Origin: Hamiltosporidium magnivora
Lineage: Eukaryota > Microsporidia > Dubosqiidae
Reading direction: 5' to 3'
NCBI GenBank assembly: GCA_004325065.1
Contig: PITI01000310.1
Location: 1-14,806, forward strand
Length of the DNA: 14,806 bases
The translations under genes and the position numbers were made by a program. This document shows positions 1 to 9,540 of the stretch, piece by piece. The notes under the pieces were generated by a model that did not search any database, was not told the origin of the DNA, and saw nothing but the letters and a program-made list of their open reading frames with translations. Numbering within the stretch: the first letter of the stretch is position 1; each line of letters starts with the position of its first letter.

Positions 1-960
1 GACTATTTCGAATTAAATTTATGACACCAAGAAATATATTTACCCATTTAAGGTTTATGTTTTTAGAATAGCAAATTTATAAAACATACCTTAGATATTA
101 AACCAAGAAATATAAATTACTAATTGCAAAAAATAGAAATATTTAAATTAGATGGGAGCTGATAACAAATAGAAGTGTTTAATAGACAAAGAAGTGCAAA
201 AATTAATTTAAAAAAATTATAGTCTTTTTTTAATACATATAAATACAAAGTAGATATTATAAACCAATTTTAAAATATTTTATTTTTTTATTTATTGTAA
301 ATCATTTAATTTCTTTAAAATTTCTTCCTTATGAAACAAACGAATATTTCTTCTTGTTCTAAAACTTATTTCAATAGAATCCGAAGTAATTTACTGCAAT
401 TCTACAATTATGATATTCTAAATATATCCCATAAGTTATTTTAATTCAAATTTATGATAATATCTATATTTCAAAAACTTTAAAAAATATATCTACTTGA
501 ATCAAAACCTCATATCTTTTTCTTATTTATCTATAGAAACATAGAGGTATTCTTTTTTGTAATTTAATTTGGGGAAATACATTACTTCGAGAAGTCACAC
601 CTTAAAAACTTTCATATTTTATAATTAGACTAAAAACAATTATATTTGTACTCATTTGTAGCTGAATTACAAATAGGTAAGTCTACTGTCAAAACACAAT
701 ACAAAATCATTCAACCACTTCCAAACACACTCTTCATAAACCCCTAGAACAAATTTTAGCAAGTTAACCAAATATATATCATTAACTTACATACCACCCA
801 GTACCTCTTCTTTTTTTTTATCAAAATCGTAAAAAGAAAAATTTTTTTCAAATCAAAAAGAAAAGGAACTCTTAAGATAGAAACCTCTTTTTTCCATAAA
901 AATGATCTTGTAAATAATATAATCAAATCAAACTAAAATTCCCAATCATTTGTTTTATAA
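1..960 (+). other. Gene-free AT-rich stretch with a broken plus-strand frame; HTH-like fragment, identity unproven
   Basis: No intact gene is seen. The plus strand is A-rich with a strong excess of C over G: 661-840 has about 42 C and 12 G. Frame 1 carries about 20 stops, nearly all TAA or TAG, but has two clean runs at 634-744 and 760-933. The first includes the peptide AELQIGKSTVKT (661-696), which resembles the recognition helix of helix-turn-helix domains in Tc1/IS630-type transposases. The second ends in KNDLVNNIIKSN (898-933), the sort of segment that follows in a second HTH. The gap between them is longer than usual, no catalytic DDE region is visible, and the A/C skew itself lowers stop frequency. 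Chance resemblance is the leading alternative. A 12-base word, CCAAGAAATATA, occurs at 27-38 and again at 103-114. Confidence 0.15.
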
Positions 961-1800
961 TAAGTTTGAGGCGTTGTGCTAGATATCTAAAAGTGCCTTA
1001 ATATATTTCACTTTCTCATAATTTTTCTATTATTGAAAACAACTTTTACCAAAAAATTCATTTTATGAGTAATTCATTGGGATCTTGAAAACAAATCAAA
1101 CATCATAAACTATCACTGTTGTCGTTTTTAAATCTATTATCTTCTTTTCTGTTCATATTTTCTGATTTACAGCTTCATTTCTTTTTTTGCTAAAAAATAG
1201 ATTTGATTAAACAAACATAGGGTAGAAGTTTTTAAAAAATATAAAGAAATTATTTTTAGAAAAATTTATTTTACTTGATTTAATGCAAAGCGAAAAAATA
1301 AATGTTAAAAAGAAGAGGGGTATTATGAACTTTTACTTTTTTATTGTCTTGCTTCTATAATTGCCCATTGTAGCATTATAATATTATTTTAGTAATTCAA
1401 CATCCTGTATGATTATTATTACAGTTTATCTTTTTTAATTCTAATTTTTTAAATTATGTTTTTCTGCTAAAGACTTATATTTTGAAACGTTTTATCTGTT
1501 CGGTGTTTGTAAAATCTTTTAAATATCTCAAAAAATTTCTAATTCTCATAAAAACCTCTAACTAGATCTATAAAATCATTTAAATGTAATTTTCCAACAA
1601 AATAACAAAAATTTAAATTTTTCAATGTATAAGGGTAAATAATTTATCTTAACTTACTTGTAATTTTTATTTAATTCATAACGTCCTAATATATAATCAG
1701 AATTTAAAAACTGAAATAGCAAAAACAAAAAAATTATTCATAGAATTAAGAAACAGAAAAAAAGTATTTATCAACAAGTTTCTGAAAGTAAATATAAATT
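961..1800. other. Featureless AT-rich DNA
   Basis: No gene, RNA or clear repeat is seen in this stretch of about 840 bases. The only local pattern is a short tandem copy of TTAAATGGAA at 1800-1809 and 1811-1820, at its right edge. Stops occur in every frame. Confidence 0.6.
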
Positions 1801-1802
1801 TA

Positions 1803-2728
1803 AATGGAAATTAAATGGAAGAAATTGTTAAGTATGAAATATTTGAATAAAAATTTCGATATATGAAACCATTTAAGATCCATAAAAATAAAATTTTGCC
1901 AAACTAATTTTCTACTATTATCTTTCTGATAGTTTTCTTTATTCTTGGTATATATACTCCTTCTAAGAAATTTTAATAAGGGGAAACCTATATTTAATTA
2001 TTTTCATATTTAATTTCTACCAATAAAGCCAAAAGATATTAATACGAACCAATATCATAAAAATTATCGGCATTAAATTTGCAGTATTATTTTGTAGGAA
2101 AACTGGGCAGCTTTTTAAAACAAAATATGGGATATTTTTAAAGCATTAAAGATAGTCAGGGTTTATATAAAACGCCTTCTTATAATTCTATTCGTATCTT
2201 TAAGGCTGACTACATTATAAAGCTGTCTTATTTAAAGGTTTTGTGGAATATGTTCAAAGACATAGGCAGTTATTCTAAAATAATTTTTCTCTTAAAATAA
2301 GATTATTGGTTTGATTTCACTTTAAAATATCACGCGTACACATCCTTTTATCGCTGTACCATCTTATATTTTAGTATATCTTCATTTATAAAGTAACCCG
2401 GAGAATAGCGAGAGTTTATTTGGGCAAAAAATGTTCTATAAAAAGACATAAGTGGTTATATCGTTCCCTAGATCATTAAAGATTTGCATTTTTCTATCTT
2501 CCAGCACCGGGTGTTAAAATTTGGTTGCAAAATCACCGGTTTTGAGTTTAAATACTATTGCTACATGCTCTATCGCTTTTACATTTCGTTACATGAACAC
2601 TTAAACCGATCAAGAAAAAAATTCGCATATTTAGGCTGTTCTTCCTAGTACCAACTATTACAGAGCAGCCGAGGATGTAGTGAAGTTTAATTCTTACATA
2701 AAAGACAAATTATGATCTGTACCAAACC
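1803..2728 (-). pseudogene. Possible decayed retroelement pol fragment (RNase H-integrase-like), very tentative
   Basis: This patch is visibly more GC-rich than its flanks. One minus-strand frame (codons from 2728 downward) gives a peptide rich in G, A, D, R and V, broken by about 22 stops, mostly TAA or TAG. Its longest clean run is 65 codons (1997-1803); two others are 24-25 codons (2588-2517 and 2513-2439). RFGTDHNLSF at 2729-2700 recalls the TDH motif of Ty3/gypsy RNase H. About 195 residues on, SHILF followed by TAA then K (2132-2112) has the spacing of the second half of the integrase H2C2 finger, but both cysteines are absent. No convincing DDE core remains. Stop density is close to what local composition predicts, so the frame is not supported statistically. 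A different gene relic, or no gene, remains possible. Confidence 0.15.
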
Positions 2729-2730
2729 TT

Positions 2731-4740
2731 TATGTCTAAATCTAGCTGTTTCTTATTACTGTTGATATTTGAACACTACCTCATTCCAAAAATAAATTTT
2801 CCCAATATACTAAAGGGTTATTTGTCTTTGTAATTCTGGATGTTTCTAAAATTAGTATTTTTTGAAGTTTTATATAATTTTATATGTCGTTCTTGAATTA
2901 TCATATGTAAATAATGGTTCATGTTTGACGCAGAAAAGAAAATTCACACATCACGTTAATTTTCTTAAATTTTAAAATTTTAATAGAAACCAAAAATTTT
3001 ACATTCCGCTATATTTCTCAGATAGTATAGTTTGATTTTTGGTATACTTAGTAAAATTATTAAGGGTTTGCAGATATACTTACATATAATAGAAGTTTAA
3101 TATTTCTTTGTACCTTAAATATTTTAATTTTATACTTTGTTACCATATAGTCTCCGCAAATCGACAATTTGTAGTTTATTTAAATTTCGGAATAAATTAT
3201 CAAATAAAATATTAAACTGTTTCAAGCAAAAAAATATTTTGTGACTATATTAGAGAATAAACCTAGTATATATAAGTTAAATTCTATATGATCACTGCTC
3301 TTTTCTCGACGGTTCAAACCCTTTATTCTCATAATTTTACCTTAAAACAATTTTTAATTCCGATTTTATCTGTCATAAGAATGTTATGAGTATTTTATAA
3401 ACTAGTTTGAAGGCTTTGGATTTACCTTTAATGCCTATTAAAAATCTGTAATATGCTGATAAAAAAAATCGGTAAGTTACTTGTATTCTATAACTTATAA
3501 ATCTATTCTAAAAAAAAGTCAAAAGATTCAATTGAAAAATATTTTTTTTGGAAAGATTTTCAATTTTTCAAAAAAATATTTTTATTAAAAAAAATCAAAA
3601 TATTCCGAAGATATTTAAATTTACCCAATTACTTTTTTAAAGAAAAAAAAAGAATGCATTCGAAATTTTAGAATTATTTCTTGATTTACATTTAGTTTTC
3701 TTTATATTAAAAGCATATATCCGTTTACTATGTTCCTATTTTCTTGGTGCTATATTAAATAGATATTACTTATACTTTTTCTTTTTGTTTTCTCAAAGTG
3801 GATAACAAATTTTGGTTCCAAATAAGTATTGTAAGGCTTATAAAAGTTTTTCTTGGTATATACCCACTCGGTTTAAATATGTAATTTTCTCAACATAAAT
3901 GATAGAAAAAATGACTTTACTGCTGAAGACGTTCTGTTGTAGTTATAATGGCAAATGTAATAAGCAAATGAAATTCTTTATTTAGGTTTGAATTTAACCC
4001 TTGTTTTATCTTTATTGTAATCTTTAATAAATTATGCCTTTTTTGACTATTTCGAGACAAATTACAAAATCTAAGAAAAGTCATTTAAAGATAAAAGATA
4101 TGTAAACGGAAATTATATATTTTTAAAAAAAGTTAAGAAGGTAAATTTGCTGCAGGAAATATTTTCCTTAAATTTTTGTAGGATATACGGTTGTGTCCAA
4201 GATAGTCATCCTTTTTTTAAATTAAATTTTAGGAAATATATCTTGTGATAATAGCTGTCTAAAAAGTTTATATTTTTTATTATTATTTCCATATAAAAGT
4301 ATTTTTTATCGTTTAAAAAAGAAACGTTAAGTGAGGTGTAAATTTTGTTCTTCGTGTATATATTATAAAATTTTAACCTCTTTTATGTAAATACATTTTA
4401 AGTTATAAAAGAATTTTTAATGAAAAACTTAAATTTTCAACGAAAGTTATTTTTATTCTAAGATGAAAAGGGTATTATGTAAGTGAAGATAATTGCGTTA
4501 TATAGCAGGGTTAGAACACAATTATTCTGGTATAAGTATGGAGACCAACAAAAACATTTTAATTATGCCTATATTGCAAAATGTTAAAAGATTAAATATA
4601 TAATAATAATTGGTGATTTTAGTGTGCCAAAACAAAATTTCAGATCTTAAAATAATATTGACTATTAATTTTTTTTGTCAGAAATTAAAAAAAACATTTT
4701 TTTGTTCGGGAATTACATTAAAACTAAAAAAATAATAATA
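2731..4740. other. Long gene-free AT-rich stretch
   Basis: No coding region or RNA gene could be supported over about 2 kb. It has scattered T- and A-runs and some rows with G above C (3901-3960: about 13 G, 6 C). A tRNA-like coincidence lies near 3252-3331 and was rejected. An AT foldback at 3535-3583 is listed separately. The 11-base word GACTATTTCGA at 4045-4055 also forms the first 11 bases of the window; no longer match surrounds it. Confidence 0.55.
3535..3583. repeat. AT-only foldback, 14-bp perfect arms
   Basis: AAAAATATTTTTTT at 3535-3548 is the exact reverse complement of AAAAAAATATTTTT at 3570-3583, leaving a 21-base loop. A competing 9-bp pairing joins TTGAAAAAT (3532-3540) with ATTTTTCAA (3563-3571). 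With no G-C pair in the longer stem and low-complexity arms, this may be a by-product of A and T runs rather than a functional element. Confidence 0.4.
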
Positions 4741-4795
4741 GAAAACCCCCGAGCCGGTATTACTCAGGCTCTAAACTAGGATAAGACCTTCATAC
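4741..4795. other. GC island with 5-bp GC-rich hairpin
   Basis: The run CCCCCGAGCCGG (4746-4757) has 11 G or C in 12 bases, which stands out in DNA of about 21% G+C. GAGCC at 4751-4755 pairs perfectly with GGCTC at 4767-4771 around an 11-base loop. On the plus strand the island lies in a 36-codon open run (4669-4776) encoding ENPRAGITQALN before a TAG, so it could be a surviving scrap of coding sequence. It is not followed by a T-run on the plus strand, so it is not a typical terminator. It could also be the conserved core of an unrecognised RNA. The function is unknown. Confidence 0.4.
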
Positions 4796-4910
4796 CAAAA
4801 AATGTAAATATATATAAAAAAAATATAAAAATATTGTATGCTTAACAGCCTATCAATACACCATAGGAACAAAAATAAATCAAATTTTATATTTGAAATG
4901 ACCTTGTCAT

Positions 4911-4966
4911 TATATTACAAAATTTACTTTTACAATTTATTTCACTTCTTTTATATTACAATTTAC
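4911..4966. repeat. Short direct repeat, about 41-base spacing
   Basis: TATATTACAA occurs at 4911-4920 and 4952-4961, each followed by a similar ATTTAC-like sequence. It lies just left of the hairpins at 5001-5037 and 5099-5283. The repeat is short and AT-rich, so its significance is modest. Confidence 0.35.
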
Positions 4967-5000
4967 AAGCCTTACTTTATTTAAATATTTTAAAAACCTC

Positions 5001-5037
5001 CATGGTATAATTAATTCTAAGGGTGTTATATACCATG
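5001..5037. repeat. Perfect 9-bp hairpin with GC pairs
   Basis: CATGGTATA at 5001-5009 is exactly complementary to TATACCATG at 5029-5037, enclosing a 19-base loop. Three of the nine pairs are G-C. Pairing does not extend outward, since C would face C. It lies about 60 bases left of the larger inverted repeat at 5099-5283, which makes 4741-5283 the most structured part of the window. A 63-codon minus-strand open run (5125-4937) overlaps it but is of chance length. Confidence 0.5.
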
Positions 5038-5098
5038 CAATCGTCTTTATAGGTTTTTTTCTTTTCTGATGAATCAATAATTGTAAAAGTAATTTTAG

Positions 5099-5283
5099 AA
5101 TCCTACTTTCTAATATATATAGCATTTATAAAGATCTTAGTTAAAAAGCGAATTTTCTGATATTTTAATTTGAATCTTAATTTTATGATTTTTTTTGTTT
5201 TAAATTTGATTACAAAATAAAATATCTGAAAATTCATCTTTAAACTAGTATATTCTGAATGTCATATACAAAAAACTGAGGAT
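5099..5283. repeat. Long imperfect inverted repeat (foldback / MITE-like), centre near 5192
   Basis: The core arms are GAATTTTCTGATATTTTA (5150-5167) and TAAAATATCTGAAAATTC (5218-5235), complementary at 17 of 18 positions. Pairing continues inward with small gaps (TTTG and AATC blocks). It also continues outward in weaker form: AGTT and AAA blocks near 5138-5147, TATAT and CATT blocks near 5114-5127, and ATCCT (5100-5104) against AGGAT (5279-5283). The centre stays at about 5191-5192, so few indels are needed. Many outer mismatches are transitions, as expected for an old duplication decaying toward AT. No transposase or target-site duplication was identified. A decayed MITE, a local inverted duplication or the gene for a long hairpin RNA would all fit. 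Confidence 0.6.
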
Positions 5284-7020
5284 AAAAAAATATTCAGACA
5301 AAACGTTTTAATTGAAAAAGAAATAGATCTTTCGATTGTTGCATGCTCCTATAATTTTGTAATTGCATATATAGACGGTTTTAAAATGCAGGAATATCAG
5401 TAAATTTCAAAATGTAAAGAAAGATGAATCCATTGGTCTGTTTTATTTGGATGACATTCTGTATTCTAAACTATCTTGTCCTCTTTTAATTTTCAAAAAA
5501 AATAAAAATGATTCGTTTCACCAGAGAAAAAGGGAACTATATTTCATAAGGAGGGTTAGTTTCAATAAACTATAAATTCTACTTTTTTTTTCAATAAGTT
5601 TCAGTTGGGTAATTTATTTTTCGGGTAACTTATTTAAATTAAAATAAATTTTCATCCAATTGCTAATTCTAATTTCTTAGAAAATTTGCAAGAGTAAAAT
5701 ATTGTATAACTATAGCTTTTTATAAATGTATAAAAGATATTTAGATTTTTAAGAATATCCTTTGTAACAATATTGTAAAGTTAATAAATAAAATTAACTA
5801 TGTGTATTTTGTTATTGTATGACTTTGTTAAAATCTGAAAATTTTTGTCATTATAATTATTATGTAGAATTAAGTCGAATAAAAGAATTTTATTTCTTTT
5901 GCTTTAAACAGTTATGAACGGAAAGAAAAGGCGAAATTTAAATAATTCTTTTTATAGCGGTAGTTCTCTTTAGAAATGTTTTTTAATGAGCTATTAGATT
6001 TTTTTATTACCGTTTTAAATATTTATTTTAAGGTACTTGTAAATATTTTATTTATATTTGATTCTCTTCAAGAGTTGTTTTCGTTATTTTTGTAGGGAAT
6101 TATCCGAAAAGCATTTTTGTTATCTAAGCGATTTGATAAAAATAGATAGATTGTAATGTTTGCCCTGGGAAAAGCGTTTTTATTGAACTATATTGAATGT
6201 ACAGCAGAATATGATTTACGTCTTATACCCATAATTGCGCCTTTATAACGCAATTCGGTTTGAGTAATAATCGTTGGATCCTGCTATCATATTCTTTGTT
6301 TAGTTTTATAACGTTAGATTTATATTTTGATATTTATTCTCGGAAATCCTAGCTTTATATTATAGATTAAATTTTAAACCAAAAATGTTTTATATATTTA
6401 TACGAAGAAATTACTATATCTATAACGTATTTAGAATAAACTTACAAGTTTTCAACGTATTAAGCGCTCGCTTATGGAATACATTTATTAGTTATTTGGC
6501 TTTTTAAAAATTTTTATTTCTGATATTTAATATTTCAAAGCAGACTTAGTAAATTTATTAAGACTTTTGATTTATCTATTTAAAAACATATTTTATTTTT
6601 TAGATAATAATAGCTTTCTAACATATTATGTGTTATATAGAAATTAGAATATTGTAAGAAGTAATAAACTTTTTAAGAAGAAATTTTTTACTTTAAACTT
6701 GATGCCTTGACTGTTTGAATGGATTCTTCATATATTTTCATGTATCGATATTTTAACATTCTCGGAAAATTATTCTTTTTAGATTTTATATTTATTAGTA
6801 ATACTTGTTATTAATTTTTTTCTCTCTTCTCAAAATTATATTCTAATAAAAAACTTGCATCTAAAAATCTTACTTTCTTTATAAACTTTTTTAATTTTTG
6901 AAGTAATAAGAAATAAATAATTTGTATCTATCAGTTAAAAATAAATATTTTTGTATTTCTGCTAAGTAGTATTTTATTTTCTCACGGTCGTTTAGAATGT
7001 ATTAAAAAATTACCTTACTT
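5284..7020. other. Featureless T-rich gene-free stretch
   Basis: I see no gene, RNA gene or convincing repeat over about 1.7 kb. Some rows carry more G than C (6121-6180: about 13 G, 6 C), opposite to the C excess near 700. All six frames hold frequent stops. Confidence 0.6.
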
Positions 7021-8398
7021 TTTTTTTCATACACATATTTTTTTTAGGTATAATTGTTATGAATATTTCATAATAAGAAAGCCTCGGGAGACTATCAAAA
7101 TATATGTTCGATATTATTTCGACTTAAAAGAATCATGTATATACAAACTTTTGGATAATCTTTGTCATTATTAAATATCAAAGTAGATGTAACGAACTAA
7201 TAAATCTGTATATTAATATAATAGATTTATATTTTGAAGAATTATAGTTGGAATCTATTTTTGTAAAATTTATATTGTAATTTTTGTAACAGTTAATCAA
7301 AAAAATGTTTTAGTAAAAAAAGTTGCTTTTTTTGATTGACATATTTTTCAAGAGGTTAATAAAAAAAGCGTAAAAGTCTAAAAAATACATTTACACCTCA
7401 CCGGCACAATCTATAACCATTATATAACAAGCTTATTCCAAAGACTATAATAAGCTAGAAATAATAGGCTTATATCTGTAAAAATTTCCCGGAAATGGCA
7501 GAATAATGAGAAATTTTGGGCATTAAAACGAAAAGTCATTCTGGTAAAAATTATATAAATTTATTAGAGGTAGATAGAAAGGCTCGAAATTGAAATTATC
7601 TAAGGTATTTTAGATTTTATGAGTCAATGTAATCGAATATTCTCAAATAACTTATTGATTCCATTAATTTAACTCTTAAATACCTGCTATGCACATAGTC
7701 ACTAGATAAAAACCTAATCTAAAAACAGATGTATGGTCAATATATTTAAGAAATTCTCGGATATGTTTATCATACCTCAAAATATGTACCACATCAAATG
7801 ATTCTGCCAAACCCTTAACAAATGAACAGAAATGCATAATTTACGATCTGAAGTAAAATCTATTGTAAGAATGCTACAATTCAAACAACAAGATACTCTT
7901 TCGTAGTTTTGAAGAGAAATTCAGGCGGTGCTTTACTATTCCTAAGTGATTCATTGTGAATGAGCATATTTATGGAACTCTTAATTGGAAAAAATTGCCG
8001 GGCATGACAAAATACTATGAAAGCACGATGAAAAAACTCTAAATATCTATTTAGAGATAAGCTTTATTATAAAATTTGAGTTTAAATACCCTAAGCATTT
8101 ATCTCAATCGTACAGCAAACTCAATTAAAAATATTCTAAATGAACCAAGATAACTTAAATATTTTATAAAATGGCTAAAAGAAATGGCACGCATTTCGGG
8201 CATTAAGTCAATATTCATCAATTAGCGAATTGATATAGAAGTATACATAAAAATTACAGAAAGTTTTTTTTTTTTTGAAAAATTGGTATCGACAACATTT
8301 GGCAGCCGAAAATATTATACGATAGTAAAAAGCCAGGGTAGTTAAATTTTAAAGAGACAATTAAGATAATATATAGTACGAAGAAAAACAAATTTTTA
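7021..8398 (-). pseudogene. Possible Ty3/gypsy-like reverse transcriptase relic, broken by many stops
   Basis: One minus-strand frame runs from 8398 to about 7021 with about 23 stops, only a few of them TGA, and spells family-like blocks in order. YLNC (8368-8357) sits where the RT box YxDD would be, with both aspartates lost. About 35 residues later VIFMYTSIS (8257-8231) has the spacing of V-x-F-L-G-H-x-I-S. PEMRAI (8200-8183) recalls PEK..AI, and YLGSFRIFLIEFA (8152-8114) recalls FLGL..YYR.FI..FA. Further on, FSSKLRK (7918-7898) and FDVV (7798-7787) loosely match RNase H strands. Gaps of one to five residues are needed between blocks, and no catalytic aspartate is certain. The minus strand is T-rich here, which lowers stop frequency, so openness is weak evidence. 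If real it is a dead, ancient fragment. Chance resemblance remains quite possible. Confidence 0.25.
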
Positions 8399-8796
8399 AT
8401 CAAAGCATATAAACTATAAAAACCTTTAATATTTTTTAAACTAAGTTATTTAGAACCTTTTACTTCGAAATCTTTTATGAATATAATCTTATTTTTAAGT
8501 TTGGACGGAATTATATACACAATTTTTTTCTGTTGATATTCTTTAAATTTTAGTGTAGCAACAAAACCAAATTTTTTCAGGTTTCTAGAGTTTTTTACTT
8601 TGAATAGTTCTAAAATTTAGTTAAATTAACATATAATACTTGGCTTTGTTGGAAAACTCTTTAAAGGAATATATTTTGAGAGCATGAATTTGCAGTAAAA
8701 TATTTTTCTGTATATATTTGAGAAAAACATAACAAAATATTTTTTACCACCATTTCTATGTTACTCTATAGTACTGCTTTTAAATTTTCTTATAGT
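8253..8796 (-). other. Second low-stop minus frame, overlapping the RT-like relic, unidentified
   Basis: A different minus frame from about 8796 to 8253 has only five in-frame stops, with clean runs of about 50 and 46 codons. The peptide is dominated by K, I, F, N and L, with one less biased patch, LKKFGFVATLKF, at 8580-8545. It overlaps the end of the RT-like frame, so a frameshift between the two would be one reading of a decayed gene. No motif was recognised. The T bias of this strand makes such runs more likely by chance, so no gene is claimed. Confidence 0.15.
8264..8276 (+). repeat. T homopolymer, 13 bases
   Basis: An uninterrupted run of 13 T, the longest homopolymer noticed in the window. 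It falls inside the minus-strand RT-like frame, where it reads as four lysines, and is a likely site of length variation or sequencing error. Confidence 0.8.
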
Positions 8797-8850
8797 ATAT
8801 ATCATATGTATAGCTATATTTTTTTCATAATTTCAAAGTGAGTACATATA

Positions 8851-9540
8851 ATACTAAAATTCGCAATATACATTGTAAATAATACATTTTTTATATCTTA
8901 TATGTAGACTTATATGTATTAAGGCATTTATATTTTTATAAAAAAATATCTAACCTATATTGATCTTATTTTCGTATTGTCTATTAATCCATTTTAATAT
9001 TGCTATATGATTGAACAAGCATATTTTAGAAAATAGATTATTAAATGTAAATCTTTTCTCGACGAAACAAATTTGAAGAAAAATTCATTTTTCAAAATAT
9101 AGTTAAACTCACAATGTAAATACATTGTTTTTAGCTTTATTTCTCATAAATACAATGTGGAATACTTAAAAGCTAAGTATAAACTGCCGAGATTATAATA
9201 TATAATCGTTTGAATATATCTTATGGGTCATAAATTTTTAATTATTTTTTTTTAAACACTTGCAATCCAAAAGAACATATCCATTATGATTTTACTCTAT
9301 GGATTAGAGTTCTCGACTAAATCTATTATATATTAATAATTATAAGCAATATTGATTCTTGCATTATGAGATTAAAGCTATCATTTTATAAACTCTTATG
9401 TTATAGAAATTCTACTTTTTCTCATAGTCTTACATCCTAAAAACTTAGAATATACAATGATTTATATCCTCTTATTAAAAGACCACGGAAAATTAAAATT
9501 ATACACAAGTTAAAATAACCAATTTTTTAAAACATTTTTT
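8851..9540. other. Featureless AT-rich stretch
   Basis: No coding or RNA gene is visible. The only structure is the palindrome cluster at 9111-9176, listed separately. Parts of this stretch are among the most AT-rich in the window (8881-8940: about 15% G+C). Confidence 0.6.
9111..9176. repeat. Palindrome cluster
   Basis: ACAATGTA (9111-9118), two A, then TACATTGT (9121-9128) forms a perfect palindrome with 8-base arms. Immediately after it, TTAGCTTT (9131-9138) pairs exactly with AAAGCTAA (9169-9176) across a 30-base loop. A third related word, ATACAATGT, lies in that loop. This could be a protein-binding site or a small foldback, but short AT-rich palindromes are common by chance. Confidence 0.4.

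Noticed and set aside
3252..3331. tRNA-like coincidence: AGAGAAT (3252-3258) can pair with ATTCTC (3325-3330), and GGTTCAAACCC (3311-3321) resembles a T-loop
   Set aside because: No acceptable D arm or anticodon arm could be drawn between them, the T stem has a mismatch, and no A box is present.
1..4055. Shared 11-mer GACTATTTCGA at 1-11 and 4045-4055 as possible element ends
   Set aside because: Similarity stops at once on the downstream side and the upstream side of copy 1 lies outside the window, so no terminal repeat can be shown.
4746..4780. Rho-independent terminator at the GC-rich hairpin
   Set aside because: There is no T-run after the stem on plus and the minus-side run is interrupted. 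No gene ends nearby, and the DNA does not look bacterial.
4937..5125. 63-codon minus-strand ORF starting at ATG 5125
   Set aside because: Its length is expected by chance, its start directly follows a TAA, and it overlaps the hairpin and the left arm of the inverted repeat. It has no recognisable motif.
7382..8535. Long plus-strand frame opposite the RT-like relic, which also reads as a protein-like peptide with about 25 stops
   Set aside because: It has more stops than the minus frame, no recognised motif, and lies on the A-rich strand, where its K/N/I-rich content follows from composition.
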